From positions 24,900,501 through 24,964,500 of the forward strand of contig NC_084923.1 of the NCBI RefSeq assembly GCF_958298935.1: a DNA stretch of 64,000 bases. Reading direction: 5' to 3'. The stretch is from Phragmites australis (Eukaryota > Streptophyta > Magnoliopsida > Poales > Poaceae). Shown in pieces: positions 34,581-44,690 of this stretch; position 1 is the stretch's first letter, and each line of letters opens with the position of its first letter. The notes under the pieces were generated by a model. The model ran no database searches, had not been told where the DNA came from, and saw nothing but the letters and a program-made list of their open reading frames with translations. A program made the translations under genes and the position numbers.

Positions 34581-35799
34581 TCAGGGTGCGGGACATGCCA
34601 CGCCCGAGCCTCCGCTGCCTTGGCGCACTTGTCGGCCGAAGAGCTCCGCGGTGGTCTCGACCTCATGCGTACCTAGCTTTTCAAGCATCTGCTCGTCGCG
34701 GATGCCCTGCCGGAATGCGACGATGATGGCATGGGGGGTAATCCGTGGGATGGTGTTACGGACATGGCTGAAGCGCTGTATGAAACATCTCAGTGTCTCC
34801 CCCTCTTGCTGCTTGACGGCATGGAGGTCGCACTCCAAGCCGGGGCGTGTGAAGGTGCCCTGAAAATTGGCCACGAATTGGTGGCACAAATCATCCCAGG
34901 AGCTAATAGATCCTAGGGGTAAGTTCATAAGCCAAGAGCGGGCAAAGCCCCTCAAGGCTTCGTGGGCCAGTTGACCCGACAAAGCTCACTGGTGAATGCA
35001 CAGCAGCCAGTGCTGTATCCCACGGCACCAGCAGCGCCCTTGGGGTGCAAACGCCGGCGCGCCGGGGAACCCCGGCGGTCACATGCTAGCATAGAGGAAG
35101 CCTGGTCCTCTGCCTCGGCCTCGCGCCAGGACTCCCGATGGTGCTTGAGGGTGACACGTGCATCCTTGACAACCCTCCGCTCATTGAGGTGTAAGCGAAG
35201 GTCCTGAGCTCCTGTTGTGGCCAGGGGGGCAGCACTCCGCCTGGAGCCCCTCCGGTCGGTTCTGCCGCCACCTGAAGATGGTCCGGCTTTTGTTGCACTG
35301 CGGTGGGAGGTAGCACGGAAACTTTCGGCCAGCACCTGCCGGTGAGCCATGCCCACCAGGGCGGCCACCTCCTGGAACCAACGACCTTTCGGGGTTTCCC
35401 CCACTGCCTAGACAGGCGGGTGCCTGAGGAGTACTTGCGCCGCAAGCAAAGCGCTCCTAGGGCTGGCGTCACCGAAGGTGAGCCTACGCCGTAACGGTGC
35501 CCGGCGCTGTCCGAACGTAGATCTTGCGGCAGGGACATGTGCCACCTGCTGAGAGTTAGGTGGCCTGCCTGCAGCGGCAGCAGCCCTGCTGGGCCCAGCG
35601 CCGCTGTCCCCGAAGCAGGGAGGCACCATTTGGGCCGACTACTGCTGCTGCTAAGGAGCAGTAGGAGCTGGGGCCTCCTGGACCACGTGCTCCACTTCTT
35701 CGCTGGAGTTTGAGCCGGTGCGTTGAAGACGATGTCCGCCCGCCATTTTTCCTGTAGAAAACAAGGTGGATTCAGGGATGCAACCCCTCTACCTGGCAT
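34581..35799 (-). pseudogene. Gag polyprotein of the Tat-type element
   Basis: The best-preserved part (34982-34600) reads ALRGFARSWLMNLPLGSISSW, then LCHQFVANFQGTF, QQEGETLRCFIQRFSHVRN and FRQGIRDEQMLEKL. This is the helical capsid domain shared by plant gypsy gags. The upstream part (35799-34990) is rich in S, P and R and is spread over two or three frames. Gag forms the particle in which reverse transcription takes place. Frame changes show that it is inactive. The start codon was not fixed. Confidence 0.8.
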
Positions 35800-36222
35800 G
35801 CCGGCTGTCGGAGGATGAACTCCTCAAGCGGGGATCCTGAGGGACCCCCTTCGAGATTCGGCCGGGGGGATGATTCCAAATCTACCTCGTACATGGATTT
35901 AATGCGAGTATGTGAGATGTAGGCGGGACGGATGACCGTCTGCTAGTGGGAGTAAATGCTCGAGGGATTTTAGACAGGTTCGGGCCGCACGGAGTGTAAT
36001 ACCCTACTCCTGTGTGTATGCTATTAATGCTCTGGGAATGCCTTCCTCTGGATCTCTTGTGTTACAAGGCTTTTTATCTAAGTCTAGAGCTTTGATCTTC
36101 AAGTGCCGACCTCTAACTGTGTGCTAGAGCTTTTTCTTCTTCGATCTGTCAAAGCTTGTCTTCAGCTTGTCCGAACTTCTACTTCAGCATGAGCTCCTCT
36201 GTTCTTCTCTGGGGTGCACCCC

Positions 36223-36232
36223 CCTTTTATCC
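36223..36232 (-). promoter_or_regulatory. Candidate LTR promoter TATA box (minus strand)
   Basis: The minus strand reads GGGATAAAAGGGG, a TATA-like box oriented toward gag-pol. The same motif sits at the equivalent place in the other LTR (about 19753-19762). Orientation and conservation in both LTRs support a promoter role; this is an inference. Confidence 0.5.
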
Positions 36233-36726
36233 CGTCAGGGAGGCTTGGCGTGCCCAGAAAGGAGTGCACGAGTTCTCATGAGCCATAAATGGAAAGCAAC
36301 CATCATGGGGCTGCAACTTGATCTTACAGGAGGTTGAAAATGCGCCCTCGGCTAGTCCTGTCGCCCATTATGCCACCTTTTAGCGGGCAGCAGGGGGGCC
36401 CACCCGGCAGCCGCCGAGCAACCCCGCGTGCCCGCCCAGTCAGAGCAGGTTTGACACAGCAGGGCGGCAGGCAATATGCCTCGAGCCCAGTGACGATATC
36501 TCCAAGCAGCGCAGGGTGACGTGCGATGGGACCCGTCGCATTAAATGTCCCCACACCTTCCTGTCAGGCGGTGACAGAGACTGACGTACTCAGTACGACG
36601 GGCGTGGGAGGAGTGGTTGGAAGTGACAGGCCATGCTCCCTCTTTAAATGTAGCATCGGGTCTCTCACCAATTGACACCTCACCGCCGAGCCCTTGTGGG
36701 GTCCACCGGCAAGGGGCTTCTCAGGT

Positions 36727-37033
36727 CCTCGGGGAACTCTGGGTGCTCAGGGACTACTGTTCATAAACCCGAGCGCCCTCTCCCGGATATGTCTCTTCTC
36801 GATCCTCGAGGAACTCCGGGTACTCGGGGACCACTGTTCATGGCCCCGAGCACCCCTCCCGGAACTGGCTCTTTTCGGGTCCTCGGGGAACTTCGGGTAC
36901 TCGAGGATCACTGTTTATGGCCCCGAGCACCCCTCCCGGAACTGGCTCTTCTCGGGTCCTCGGGGAACTTCGGGTACTCGGGGACCACTGTTCATGGCCC
37001 CGAGCACCCCTCCCGGAACTAGGTCTTCTCGGG
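36727..37033. repeat. Tandem array in LTR, four units of 76-77 bp
   Basis: Counterpart of 20257-20558. Units begin at 36727, 36804, 36881 and 36958 (77, 77, 77 and 76 bp). Unit number is the same in both LTRs, so the array was already four units long when the element inserted. Confidence 0.9.
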
Positions 37034-37126
37034 CCTCGAGGAGATGGTCCCCAAGGGGAGGCGCCACGTGGCATTTGCTATCCTGGCTTCGGGACTCGAG
37101 GACCCCTGGTTCCCATGTCACCGACA

Positions 37127-37131
37127 GAAGA
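37127..37131. repeat. Target-site duplication GAAGA, right copy
   Basis: Directly follows CCGACA of the other LTR. Fusion to the left flank restores the hAT frame. Confidence 0.9.
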
Positions 37132-37174
37132 TGAGGTAAAGGAGACATGCTTCTCGACTATCGACTCGGATTAG
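37127..37174 (+). pseudogene. hAT transposase, last codons after the gypsy insertion
   Basis: If one GAAGA copy and the whole gypsy element are removed, the acidic frame of the second exon continues without a shift from MEDEVKETC to a TAG stop at 37172-37174. This in-frame junction shows that the insertion hit the last coding exon and fixes the original end of the transposase gene. Confidence 0.7.
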
Positions 37175-37951
37175 AGGAGTATTTCAATAATTTGCTACCT
37201 TGTCATGTGATGTGATGGTCATTCTGCTCTTTGTGTTGCTAGTTTTCTACCGTGTCATGTGTTGAACACTTAGTCTTGGACTGTTGGTCATCCACTCATT
37301 CTGTTGTTTTCTACTTGAACCATTAAGTTAATTTGTTTGCTACATGGACCATTAAGTCAATTCTTGTCATGTGATGTGTCTGCTGGAGTGCTAGACGCCT
37401 CGACCTTGGGCCCAATATTGATGTAGCGATTCATGAGTATTGGTATCTTATTATTTCTGCTGGAATATTCTGTTATATTATTGTATTCAAATGAACGGGG
37501 GTAAACAGGTATGTCCACATGCTATGGGTTTATTGCGCACTCTTCACCTGTGGACGTCCACTGGTAACCCACAAGCGCATTGAAATTGATGGGTACGGGT
37601 ATGGTGCATGGGGTAGCACTACCTGTATCTGTCATACCGGATTGCCATCTCTAGTGCTCCACAGCTGCAGTCCCTTGCCTAATATGTCACCTGTATAGTT
37701 AGTAGTTTCTTCTCTTGTGTGACATATGGGCAACTTGCCCAAGTGGCTAGCTCTTGGCTTGTGCAATTATACTTGTGTGTTGGCAAAAAAAAAATATAGA
37801 TTATGGCAACCTACAAAGATTTTAAATGACTTTTGATATGTTTCTTGGAATGTGTTCTCGTAATGATTCTAAAAAGCCTTACACAATATTTTGTGAAAAC
37901 AGATATTTATGTTTTTGCAACCATGCCAGCGTTTTAGTTAAGGGACCCTCT
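37175..37951. other. hAT 3' region and unassigned flank
   Basis: This holds the 3' part of the hAT remnant up to about 37652, GGGTACGGGTATGG-type subterminal words, and about 300 bp of AT-rich DNA with an A run at 37787-37795. No gene is seen. Confidence 0.5.
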
Positions 37952-37995
37952 AATTATCTGTCAACAGATTTTGGCTGCCAAAATCTGTCAGATTT
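37952..37995 (+). repeat. MULE left terminal inverted repeat with internal hairpin
   Basis: Matches the reverse complement of 44621-44662 with several mismatches. Inside it 37964-37988 is a perfect palindrome with 11-bp arms (ACAGATTTTGG / CCAAAATCTGT) and a CTG loop. Confidence 0.65.
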
Positions 37996-38018
37996 TGAGC
38001 CTATCATATTCTGCCACA

Positions 38019-40054
38019 TCATTCTATCAAACATTTGACCAAAAAAAAAAGCAACCCAACTAGCAAAAAAGCAGCCCATACCAAAAATGGGGTCTGCACT
38101 ACAAAAAGGCCGAACCCGTTTCTCGCCCGTTTGTTGGGCCACTTCCAATTGCAGAAGACCAAAAAAGAGATAAAGTTGAGCCCAAAAAGTAATCCCCACG
38201 GCAAAAGAAAAACCCTAGGTCCCCAGATTGAGAACCCCAGAATCAATCGGCAGAACCAAAAAAACCCACGGTAGCATGGGGGGCACAGAAGAAAGAGGAG
38301 ATCAATAGAACAACAAAGAAGAATCTTCAAGGTACACACCTGCTCATGGATCTGCTGCCCCCGAAAGGTACGCACCTGCCACCTGCTCGTTGGGCACGGG
38401 CGATTTGCTTCCCTGCAATGGTTTTACAACATCACGTCAAAAAATTTTCTGATCATGCTTGGCAGCTGCACTAGTTTCCCACATGGAAATTCATATACAT
38501 ATGTGATGAGAAGACGCCGAAAGAAGGCCAGAATAGAATCAATAATCACACACACAATAGGGAAGTTCAATAAGATAGATAGAATCACACACAGAATGGA
38601 ATCTGGAAAAAAAAATAGTTAGTGCATGATATCTGGAACAACAAAGAGAGGGACATAAGAAGAGAGATACATTGAAAAAAAAAAGAGAAACATATAGAGA
38701 TAAATAAATAGAGAGCTACACATATAGAGAAAATTTTTACAATGATGCAATTTTTTACAAATTCGAAAGAAACAAAAAAAGATGCAAAGTAAAGACAGAG
38801 AAATCGAGAGACAAATATAGAAAAAATAAAGACATTCAAACATAGACAGCAAACACCATACAACAAACTGACATTCATCAACATGCAGATTTTGCAATGT
38901 CTAGAGAAACAAAAAAAAAAGACACACAGAGAAACATATAGAGAAGCAATATCTAGAGAGAAGCAATATAGACAGCAAACCGACATTCATCGACATGCAG
39001 GTTTTGCATCGCATACAACAGAATATCTTTTGGAAGATACAACAATGACATCAAATTCTGACATGACTAAAGCGCTGGTATGCAATATAATTTGGCAAAA
39101 CAAAAAAGTGATACATTCCTATACAACTTGATCTGTGCCTTTTTTGTTTACTGTATGGTGAATAGAATGATTGATTCTTTTGTTTACTGACAATTTTATC
39201 TCTGTATTCTTTTGATAAAAAAGCAAGGGCATAACACCAGTTACACTGAATTGCTATTAAGCTAGATGATCCCCAGTCAAAACTCAGACAGTGTTGCGAA
39301 TGAGGTGAGCATAAAAATAAACACTAGCATGAAACATGTGAGTTTGTCAAGCATGAATATAAGTGAAAAAGAAAAACATTGCATAAATGCATATCTCAAT
39401 ACATGCTACATGAACCGATATATAGCTTCCCTAATTTGCTTACAAGACCGGAAGGTTTTGAGGTACAGACTGGAAAACACTTCATGAGGCACATGCATAT
39501 GGAAACAGTAAAACTTTTATGAACTTATAATAAGAGCAATATGAGTTTGTTACTTTGCAGAATAAATTATTTTTTACCACGAGCAAGACAACAGAATCAG
39601 CAAACGACTTGCTTGAAAAATCAAATCAGATATGATGCATGCAAAAAACAATTACCTTCATACAGTGATGTATCATAACTCCTATTTGAGCCGTGCAGGA
39701 AACAAATGCAGAATATACAAACAACAGCACTGAGATATATCAAATACAACATATGCTATTAGGAAGTGGATCCAGAAATCAGGTAAAAAAAATTTGCATG
39801 TTGATAAAAACTTTCATCACAAAAAAAGAGCCCAAAAAGATGAAACCTTGAATTTTGCAAATAGAAACTTCATCAGCAACAGAAGCAGAAGAAGAAAATG
39901 AGGAGCACTGGAACATAGACCTGTTCAAAGAAATACATCAAAGTTAAGTGAGTCCAGCTTTGTTATATCTCAAGTAATTAATACAAAAAAACAAAAGGTT
40001 ATTATCTTTTCAGTATTCAAAAATATATGAATCAGAGAAAAGAATATATATGAC
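38019..40054. other. MULE 5' region, A-rich, non-coding
   Basis: Very A-rich on the plus strand (38580-39020), with dispersed copies of ATAGACAGCAAAC plus CATTCATCAACATGCAGRTTTTGCA at 38842 and 38968. No coding domain is recognised. It may contain the transposase promoter and 5' introns. Confidence 0.5.
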
Positions 40055-42512
40055 ATGCAGGAAGCTGAAAACATCAATGACAATGAAATCATATCAGAAA
40101 TTGTACTAGATAACGGGCATCCTAATGAACAACATACATCAATAGAGAGATCAGATACAATAGGAGAAGAGGACATTGATAATTTCTTGGAAAATGAACG
40201 AACAGCAGCAAGTGAAGGGAATAAAATCCAAGTGGATAGCAAATACACACCTGTAGAAGGGATGTAATTCAATAATCCAGATGAAGCTCACCATTTCTTC
40301 AACTTCTATGCTCTGGCTGCTGGTTTTGCAATAGTAATAGCACACCATGTGAGGACACAAAGTAAGAAAAGGAAAAATGAAGTCATTAGTATTACATATC
40401 GATGTAATAGGCAAGGAAAGCAAAATAACTCAAAGGAGGGGAATGAAACTGAGGAGGCTGTTCCTACAGAGAGAAACACAAATGTGTTGAAAAAAACAGA
40501 TTGCAAGTGTGCTCTGGTTATATCAGAAAGAGGGGGCAAATGGGTGCTGACAAGAGTTGGCCTCGACCACAATCATCCACTCAGTCCATGTGCTAGATAT
40601 TTCAGGGCACACAAAAACATGGCAGTGCTTGAGAAAAAAGATGATTTGTACCCTAAACGAATGCAATATACCAACAAAAAGATGATGTACCTTTTATCAT
40701 TCCTTCAGGGGGGATTAACAAAAACGATTTCTTTGCCTTCTCACTAGTGGTCCCAATCCTTGACATCGACACCCTATAGAGAAAAAGACATCAGCATGTT
40801 AGGACTCAAATCAAAAGGAAGACAAGTCAGAATGGTATGATGCAAGCACTAGTGTATTTCACACAAAAAAAAAGCAGACAATCCCAAATTCTTTTACAAA
40901 TTCAACATAGATGACAACAGTAAGGTCAGGTGTATTTTTTGGACTGATGCAACATCGATAAGCTACTATGAGCAATATGGAAACTATGTCAGTTTTGACA
41001 CAACATACTTAACAAACAAGTACAGTATGCCCTTTGCACCATTTGTAGGGATTACAGGACATGGTCTGACATGCATATTTGGCTGTGCACTAATATCCGA
41101 TGAGACTACAGACACATTCAAATGGTTTTTTCTATATTCTGGAAAGCAATGGGAGGCAAAGCCCCAAAGTCAATAATTACTGATCAAGATGGGGCTATGA
41201 GATCAGCAATGCAAATCACAGGAACTATGTGTTCCATATCAAGAATAAAGCAGAACAGAAAGCATGTAGATGTTTTGATTCACAAGATAAACTACGAGAA
41301 CAGTTTAATGACATCATAGATAACTCACTAACGGTTGAAGAATTTGAGATGGACTGGGAACAAATGATACACAAACACAAGATTGAGCATGTATACTTGC
41401 AGGACATATACAAAATAATGGCGAGATGGGCACCGGTGTATTACAAACAAGAATTCTACCCTTTCATTCACACTACATCACATAGTGAAGGTACAAATGC
41501 AAGATTCAAAAGAAATGTTGGTCCACAGTATAGCATTACAAGTTTCCTAAAGGAGTATGAAAGGATTCAAGATACAATATTTGATAACGAGGACCATGCA
41601 GACCACGAATCAAACACACAAAAAAACATCAAAACTATGATCATCATTCTGCATTGAAGAACAAGTAGAATGACTTTACAACACAAAGATATTTAGAAAA
41701 TTTCAGTGGCAGCTTAGACAAGCAACAAAACTACAAGAACGTGAGATACAGAAGAACACTCAAAACAAGAATTCAAAAAGAGAACTTACATTGTATTGGT
41801 TGATCCTTGGGCTGATGACTACTTGTGCATATGTGCAAAATTTCAAAAGGACGGTCTACTATGCTCTCACATCCTGAAAGTCATGATAAAGAATGACATT
41901 CAAAAAATACTAGAAAAGTACATAATCAAAATATGGAGAAAAAAAGAGAACAAGGTAACCTGTTGGAAGCCAATAAACACCGAACCAGACACTGCAATAT
42001 TGAGACTCAATATACTATCAAGGATGGGTGCGGAAATTGCATCGCAAGGAGTAAAAACTTCCAAAAAGTACAACTACCTCCTCAAAGGTTTTGAAAAAAT
42101 GAAAAAAGGTATGGAGGCTATTGATGCAAAAGAGAAAGTGGAAACTCCTTCAAACATCATGATAGAAGAAAGAGGCAGCATACAAGTAAATGGTCAGCAA
42201 GTAGACCCAAGATCGATAATAGAGCTCAAAGGTCCAGAAGTAGCTAACACAAAAAGGGAAACCCCCAACATCCAACAAAAGACTGGTGCCAATTGTTGAG
42301 CAATTCAAGCAAAAGAAAAAAAAATGATTGCAGCCACTGTCATAGATCAAACCACAACATATCTACATGTCAATTCAAGCACCTGCAATTCGATTTTGGT
42401 GAAAAGAAGAAAGCACCAACAAGCAGTACGAAGGATAAAGGACAAAAAGAAGGTACGCATTATAAAATACATAGAACCATATAATCACAAACTAGATATT
42501 TTAATAACATAA
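40055..42512 (+). pseudogene. FAR1/FHY3-like MULE transposase, degraded
   Basis: Domains in order: an acidic N-terminus; the FAR1 DNA-binding domain (40270-40600) with a TAA right after PVEGM, then CKCALVISERGGKWV and LDHNHPLSP, giving the C...C...HxH zinc ligands; the MULE transposase core with FWTDATSISYYEQYGNYVSF, TTYLTNKYSMPFAPFVGITG and SIITDQDGAMRSAM (DDE-type acidic residues, 40930-41215); TTSHSEGTNARFKR (41470-41520); and a SWIM zinc finger CICAKFQKDGLLCSHILK (41820-41880). It ends with a CCHC knuckle CSHCHRSNHNISTC (42330-42370). At least three frame changes and several stops make it a pseudogene. FHY3/FAR1 are domesticated relatives, but this copy is still inside transposon ends. 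Confidence 0.85.
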
Positions 42513-42838
42513 TTTTAGTGCAGTTTTAATGAACATTGATTGCAGGAAAGAAAGCACACAAATAATAGGAGCCAGAAACACAAAAAAAAAAGGAGAGAAT
42601 TACTAGATGGATGCTGTGACAAAAGAAGATATCATTCAAAAAAATGTAACAATTGTCTGAATTCACAAACTAGATATTTTAATAACATAATCTTAGTGCA
42701 GTTTTAATGAACATTGATTGCAGGAAAGAAAGCACACAAATAATAGGAGCCAGAAACACAAAAAAAGGAGAGAATTACTAGATGGATGCTGTGACAAAAG
42801 AAGATATCATTCAAAAAAATGTAACAATTGTCTGAATT
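42486..42838. repeat. 178-bp tandem duplication at the 3' end of the MULE gene
   Basis: Copies start at 42486 and 42664 with CACAAACTAGATATTTTAAT. They differ at a few places, including the length of an A run. Each copy includes a splice-acceptor-like TTGATTGCAG followed by GAAAGAAAGC, so the presumed last exon of the transposase gene is doubled. Confidence 0.88.
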
Positions 42839-43742
42839 GCTTTATTGCTGAGACAATGTAAAAGTTTATGAACTATAATTCTGCTTCCACTTGTCTATAT
42901 TATCTAAGCTATGCGATTTTTCAGCCATCATCCACATGTGCCAAAAAAAGAGAAACACTCAGAAAATACTCCCAAAACTATGTGTAGTAGTTCTTGACTA
43001 CACTTGTATCAGCGGTGTTGTGCTCACTAAATAGTAAATCAGTGACAATTTGAACTCTAATGTTGCTGATGTCATCTTGTGAAAACTCATCCAACATCTT
43101 CACTCCGAACCTCCATAGCTCCATGAACTTGATAACAAACACACCCAATCAACTCTATAACACACACAAAAAAGCCTATCAACACAACAAAACAATCATC
43201 TACAGAAATTGAAAAAAATAAATATAATATGGATTTTAAAGCAGAACACTTACATATTGTTTTGTTTTGGAACAAAAGGATAAGTAATCTTAAACTTGTG
43301 AAAAGGCATCTCAGCACGAACAAATTCATGCCACACATGTCTGAACCTTGGTATCTTTCCTCACATGTAAAAGAAAATAATATCATAAAGTGAAATATTG
43401 ATAGGGAAAATAAAAAAATTCACACAAACACACACACACATGGGCAGAGAGAGAGAGAGAGAGAGCGGTAGAGAAAAAAAAACTTGCAAAGCAAAAGTGA
43501 ATATTACCAGCTTCTAATGAGCAAATATTTGATATTCATCATCCTTGGAGAAATGAGAGTCTAGAAACAGAAATAACTTGTTATGCAAATCGACAACAAA
43601 TAGGAACCAATGATCATCATGGCAGATTGGGAAGAAGAGCTAGAACAGAGAGACATATAAACCAGAACACATGTTTGTACAAAAAATGAATGATAAAATT
43701 ACTGCAAAAAATGGTGGAAATTTACTAGCAATATTGGTCCAG
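42839..43742. other. MULE 3' region, non-coding
   Basis: AT-rich sequence without recognisable coding domains, lying between the duplicated last exon and the tandem array. It contains an (AC)n-(AG)n microsatellite at about 43420-43466. Confidence 0.5.
43425..43466. repeat. Compound microsatellite (AC)n...(AG)n
   Basis: Runs of AC and then AG dinucleotides, separated by TGGGC, lie inside the MULE. Confidence 0.85.
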
Positions 43743-44520
43743 GTGCACGACGTGGTGCGAAGTGTGTCACCTCTTTACTTCGCAAAATCAAACCCTAGCA
43801 GAAAAGAAAAATCAAAAAACAAACTACGGTAACATAAGTGAAATCACATACAAGATGAGTAGATCTAGTGCCAAATCGATGGAAATCACTCGAATCAACC
43901 CCCTTGAACTCACTGGTGCTAAAGGAGTTCTGGTGCACGGCCTGGTAGGAACTGCCTCACCTCTTTGCTTCGCAAAATCAAACCCTAGCAGATAGAAAAA
44001 TCGAAACAAACGGCGGTAACATCAGTATAAACCAGTCGAATAGGTAGATCGAGTGAAATGGCAGACAAATGGGTAAATCAAGTGCAAAATCAGTGTAAAC
44101 CACTCAAATCAACCCTTGAAATTCACCGGTGCTGAAGGAGGTTCGAGTGCATGACGTGGTAGAAAAAGTGTGTTGCCTCTGTGCTTCTCAAATCAAACCT
44201 TAGGAAAAAAAAAGAACAAAAACGCTAGTTACATCAACGAAACTCCATAGCAAATGACTAGATCAAGATCCAAATCGGTGCAAACACTAGAATCAAACCT
44301 TGAACTCGCAGGTTGAGACGGGGTTCGGGCGCACAACTTGGTGTCGGAGTGCGTTGCCTCGATGTCGCCGGAGAGAAACAAAGAGAAAAAGTTGCGAGAG
44401 AGAGAGCAAGAGAAAGCCAGACGGTCCTTATCCCCATTCAAGAGGGAGGTAGTGGCAGAGAGAGTATGCAAAAACCGAGGAGTCAAATTCAAAACAGTCG
44501 ATGCCGCAAATGTTAGCGGG
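43743..44520. repeat. Four diverged tandem units of 182-214 bp near the MULE 3' end
   Basis: Units begin at 43743, 43933, 44147 and 44329 with GTGCAYGRCNTGGT-like words, followed by GCCTCNNTGCTTCGCAAAATCAAACC and later AATCAACCCTTGAACTCAC-like words. The third and fourth units are more diverged. The position just inside the terminal inverted repeat suggests a subterminal array. Confidence 0.8.
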
Positions 44521-44620
44521 TTGCGGGTCACGGGACAAACAAACCAACCCAGTTACTCAAAAAAAACCAACAAAAGTGTATTAAAATCAGCACACTTCTC
44601 AAAGTACATCTAGTGGTCAA

Positions 44621-44662
44621 TAATTAGATAGATTTTCAACAGCCAAATCTGTCAATAGATAA
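44621..44662 (-). repeat. MULE right terminal inverted repeat
   Basis: The reverse complement reads ATTTATCTATTGACAGATTT and then GGCTGTTGAAAATC, parallel to the left end but lacking the perfect hairpin. Confidence 0.65.
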
Positions 44663-44690
44663 ATAGTAAATTTCTTTAGTAAATACTTCA

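Larger units (their letters stand above)
19336..37126 (-). mobile_element. Tat-type Ty3/gypsy retrotransposon with antisense accessory gene, 17.8 kb with its nested LTR
   Basis: Two LTRs of about 1.32 kb with TGTCGG...CCGACA ends flank gag, protease, reverse transcriptase, RNase H and integrase, all on the minus strand. The TSD is GAAGA (19331-19335 and 37127-37131). Without the nested 4092-bp solo LTR the element is about 13.7 kb. The order PR-RT-RH-IN is that of gypsy, and the size, the RNase H of the ancestral type and the long 3' region suggest the Tat lineage. On the plus strand, between integrase and the LTR at 19336, there is a convergent gene. All coding regions are broken. No primer-binding site complementary to a familiar tRNA was recognised next to 35806. 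Confidence 0.9.
35806..37126 (-). repeat. LTR of the Tat-type element (5' LTR in element orientation)
   Basis: Starts TGTCGGAGGATGAACTCC and ends TGTCACCGACA. Transcription toward lower coordinates would enter gag at about 35.75 kb. It is followed at 37127 by the GAAGA duplication. Confidence 0.93.
17771..37652 (+). mobile_element. hAT transposon remnant, split by the Tat-type gypsy element
   Basis: Coding evidence is a hAT dimerisation domain at 19026-19330 continuing at 37132-37174. Possible ends are CAGTGATGGCAA near 17771 and TTGCCATCTCTAG near 37652, whose reverse complement (CTAGAGATGGCAA) is similar over about 12 bp. GGGTAC/TACCC-rich subterminal sequence lies inside both ends (18060-18090 and 37590-37630), as in many plant hAT elements. 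No matching 8-bp TSD was found, so the ends are tentative. The transposase catalytic part is missing, so this is a deletion derivative. Confidence 0.6.
37952..44662 (+). mobile_element. FAR1/FHY3-type MULE (Mutator-like DNA transposon), 6.7 kb, inactive
   Basis: A FAR1-type transposase pseudogene (40055-42512) is enclosed by imperfect terminal inverted repeats of about 42 bp (37952-37995 and 44621-44662). These share ATTATCT, ACAGATTTTGGCTG and AAAATCTRTC. The plus strand of the whole element is strikingly A-rich compared with both flanks. The interior includes tandem repeats near the 3' end. A 9-bp TSD, expected for Mutator elements, could not be matched, so the exact ends may be a few bases off. 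Jittery-like and FAR1-like MULEs are known from grasses. Confidence 0.72.

Noticed and set aside
40055..42512. A domesticated host FAR1/FRS gene rather than a transposon gene
   Set aside because: Stops, frame changes, a tandemly doubled exon and flanking inverted repeats fit a dead MULE better.
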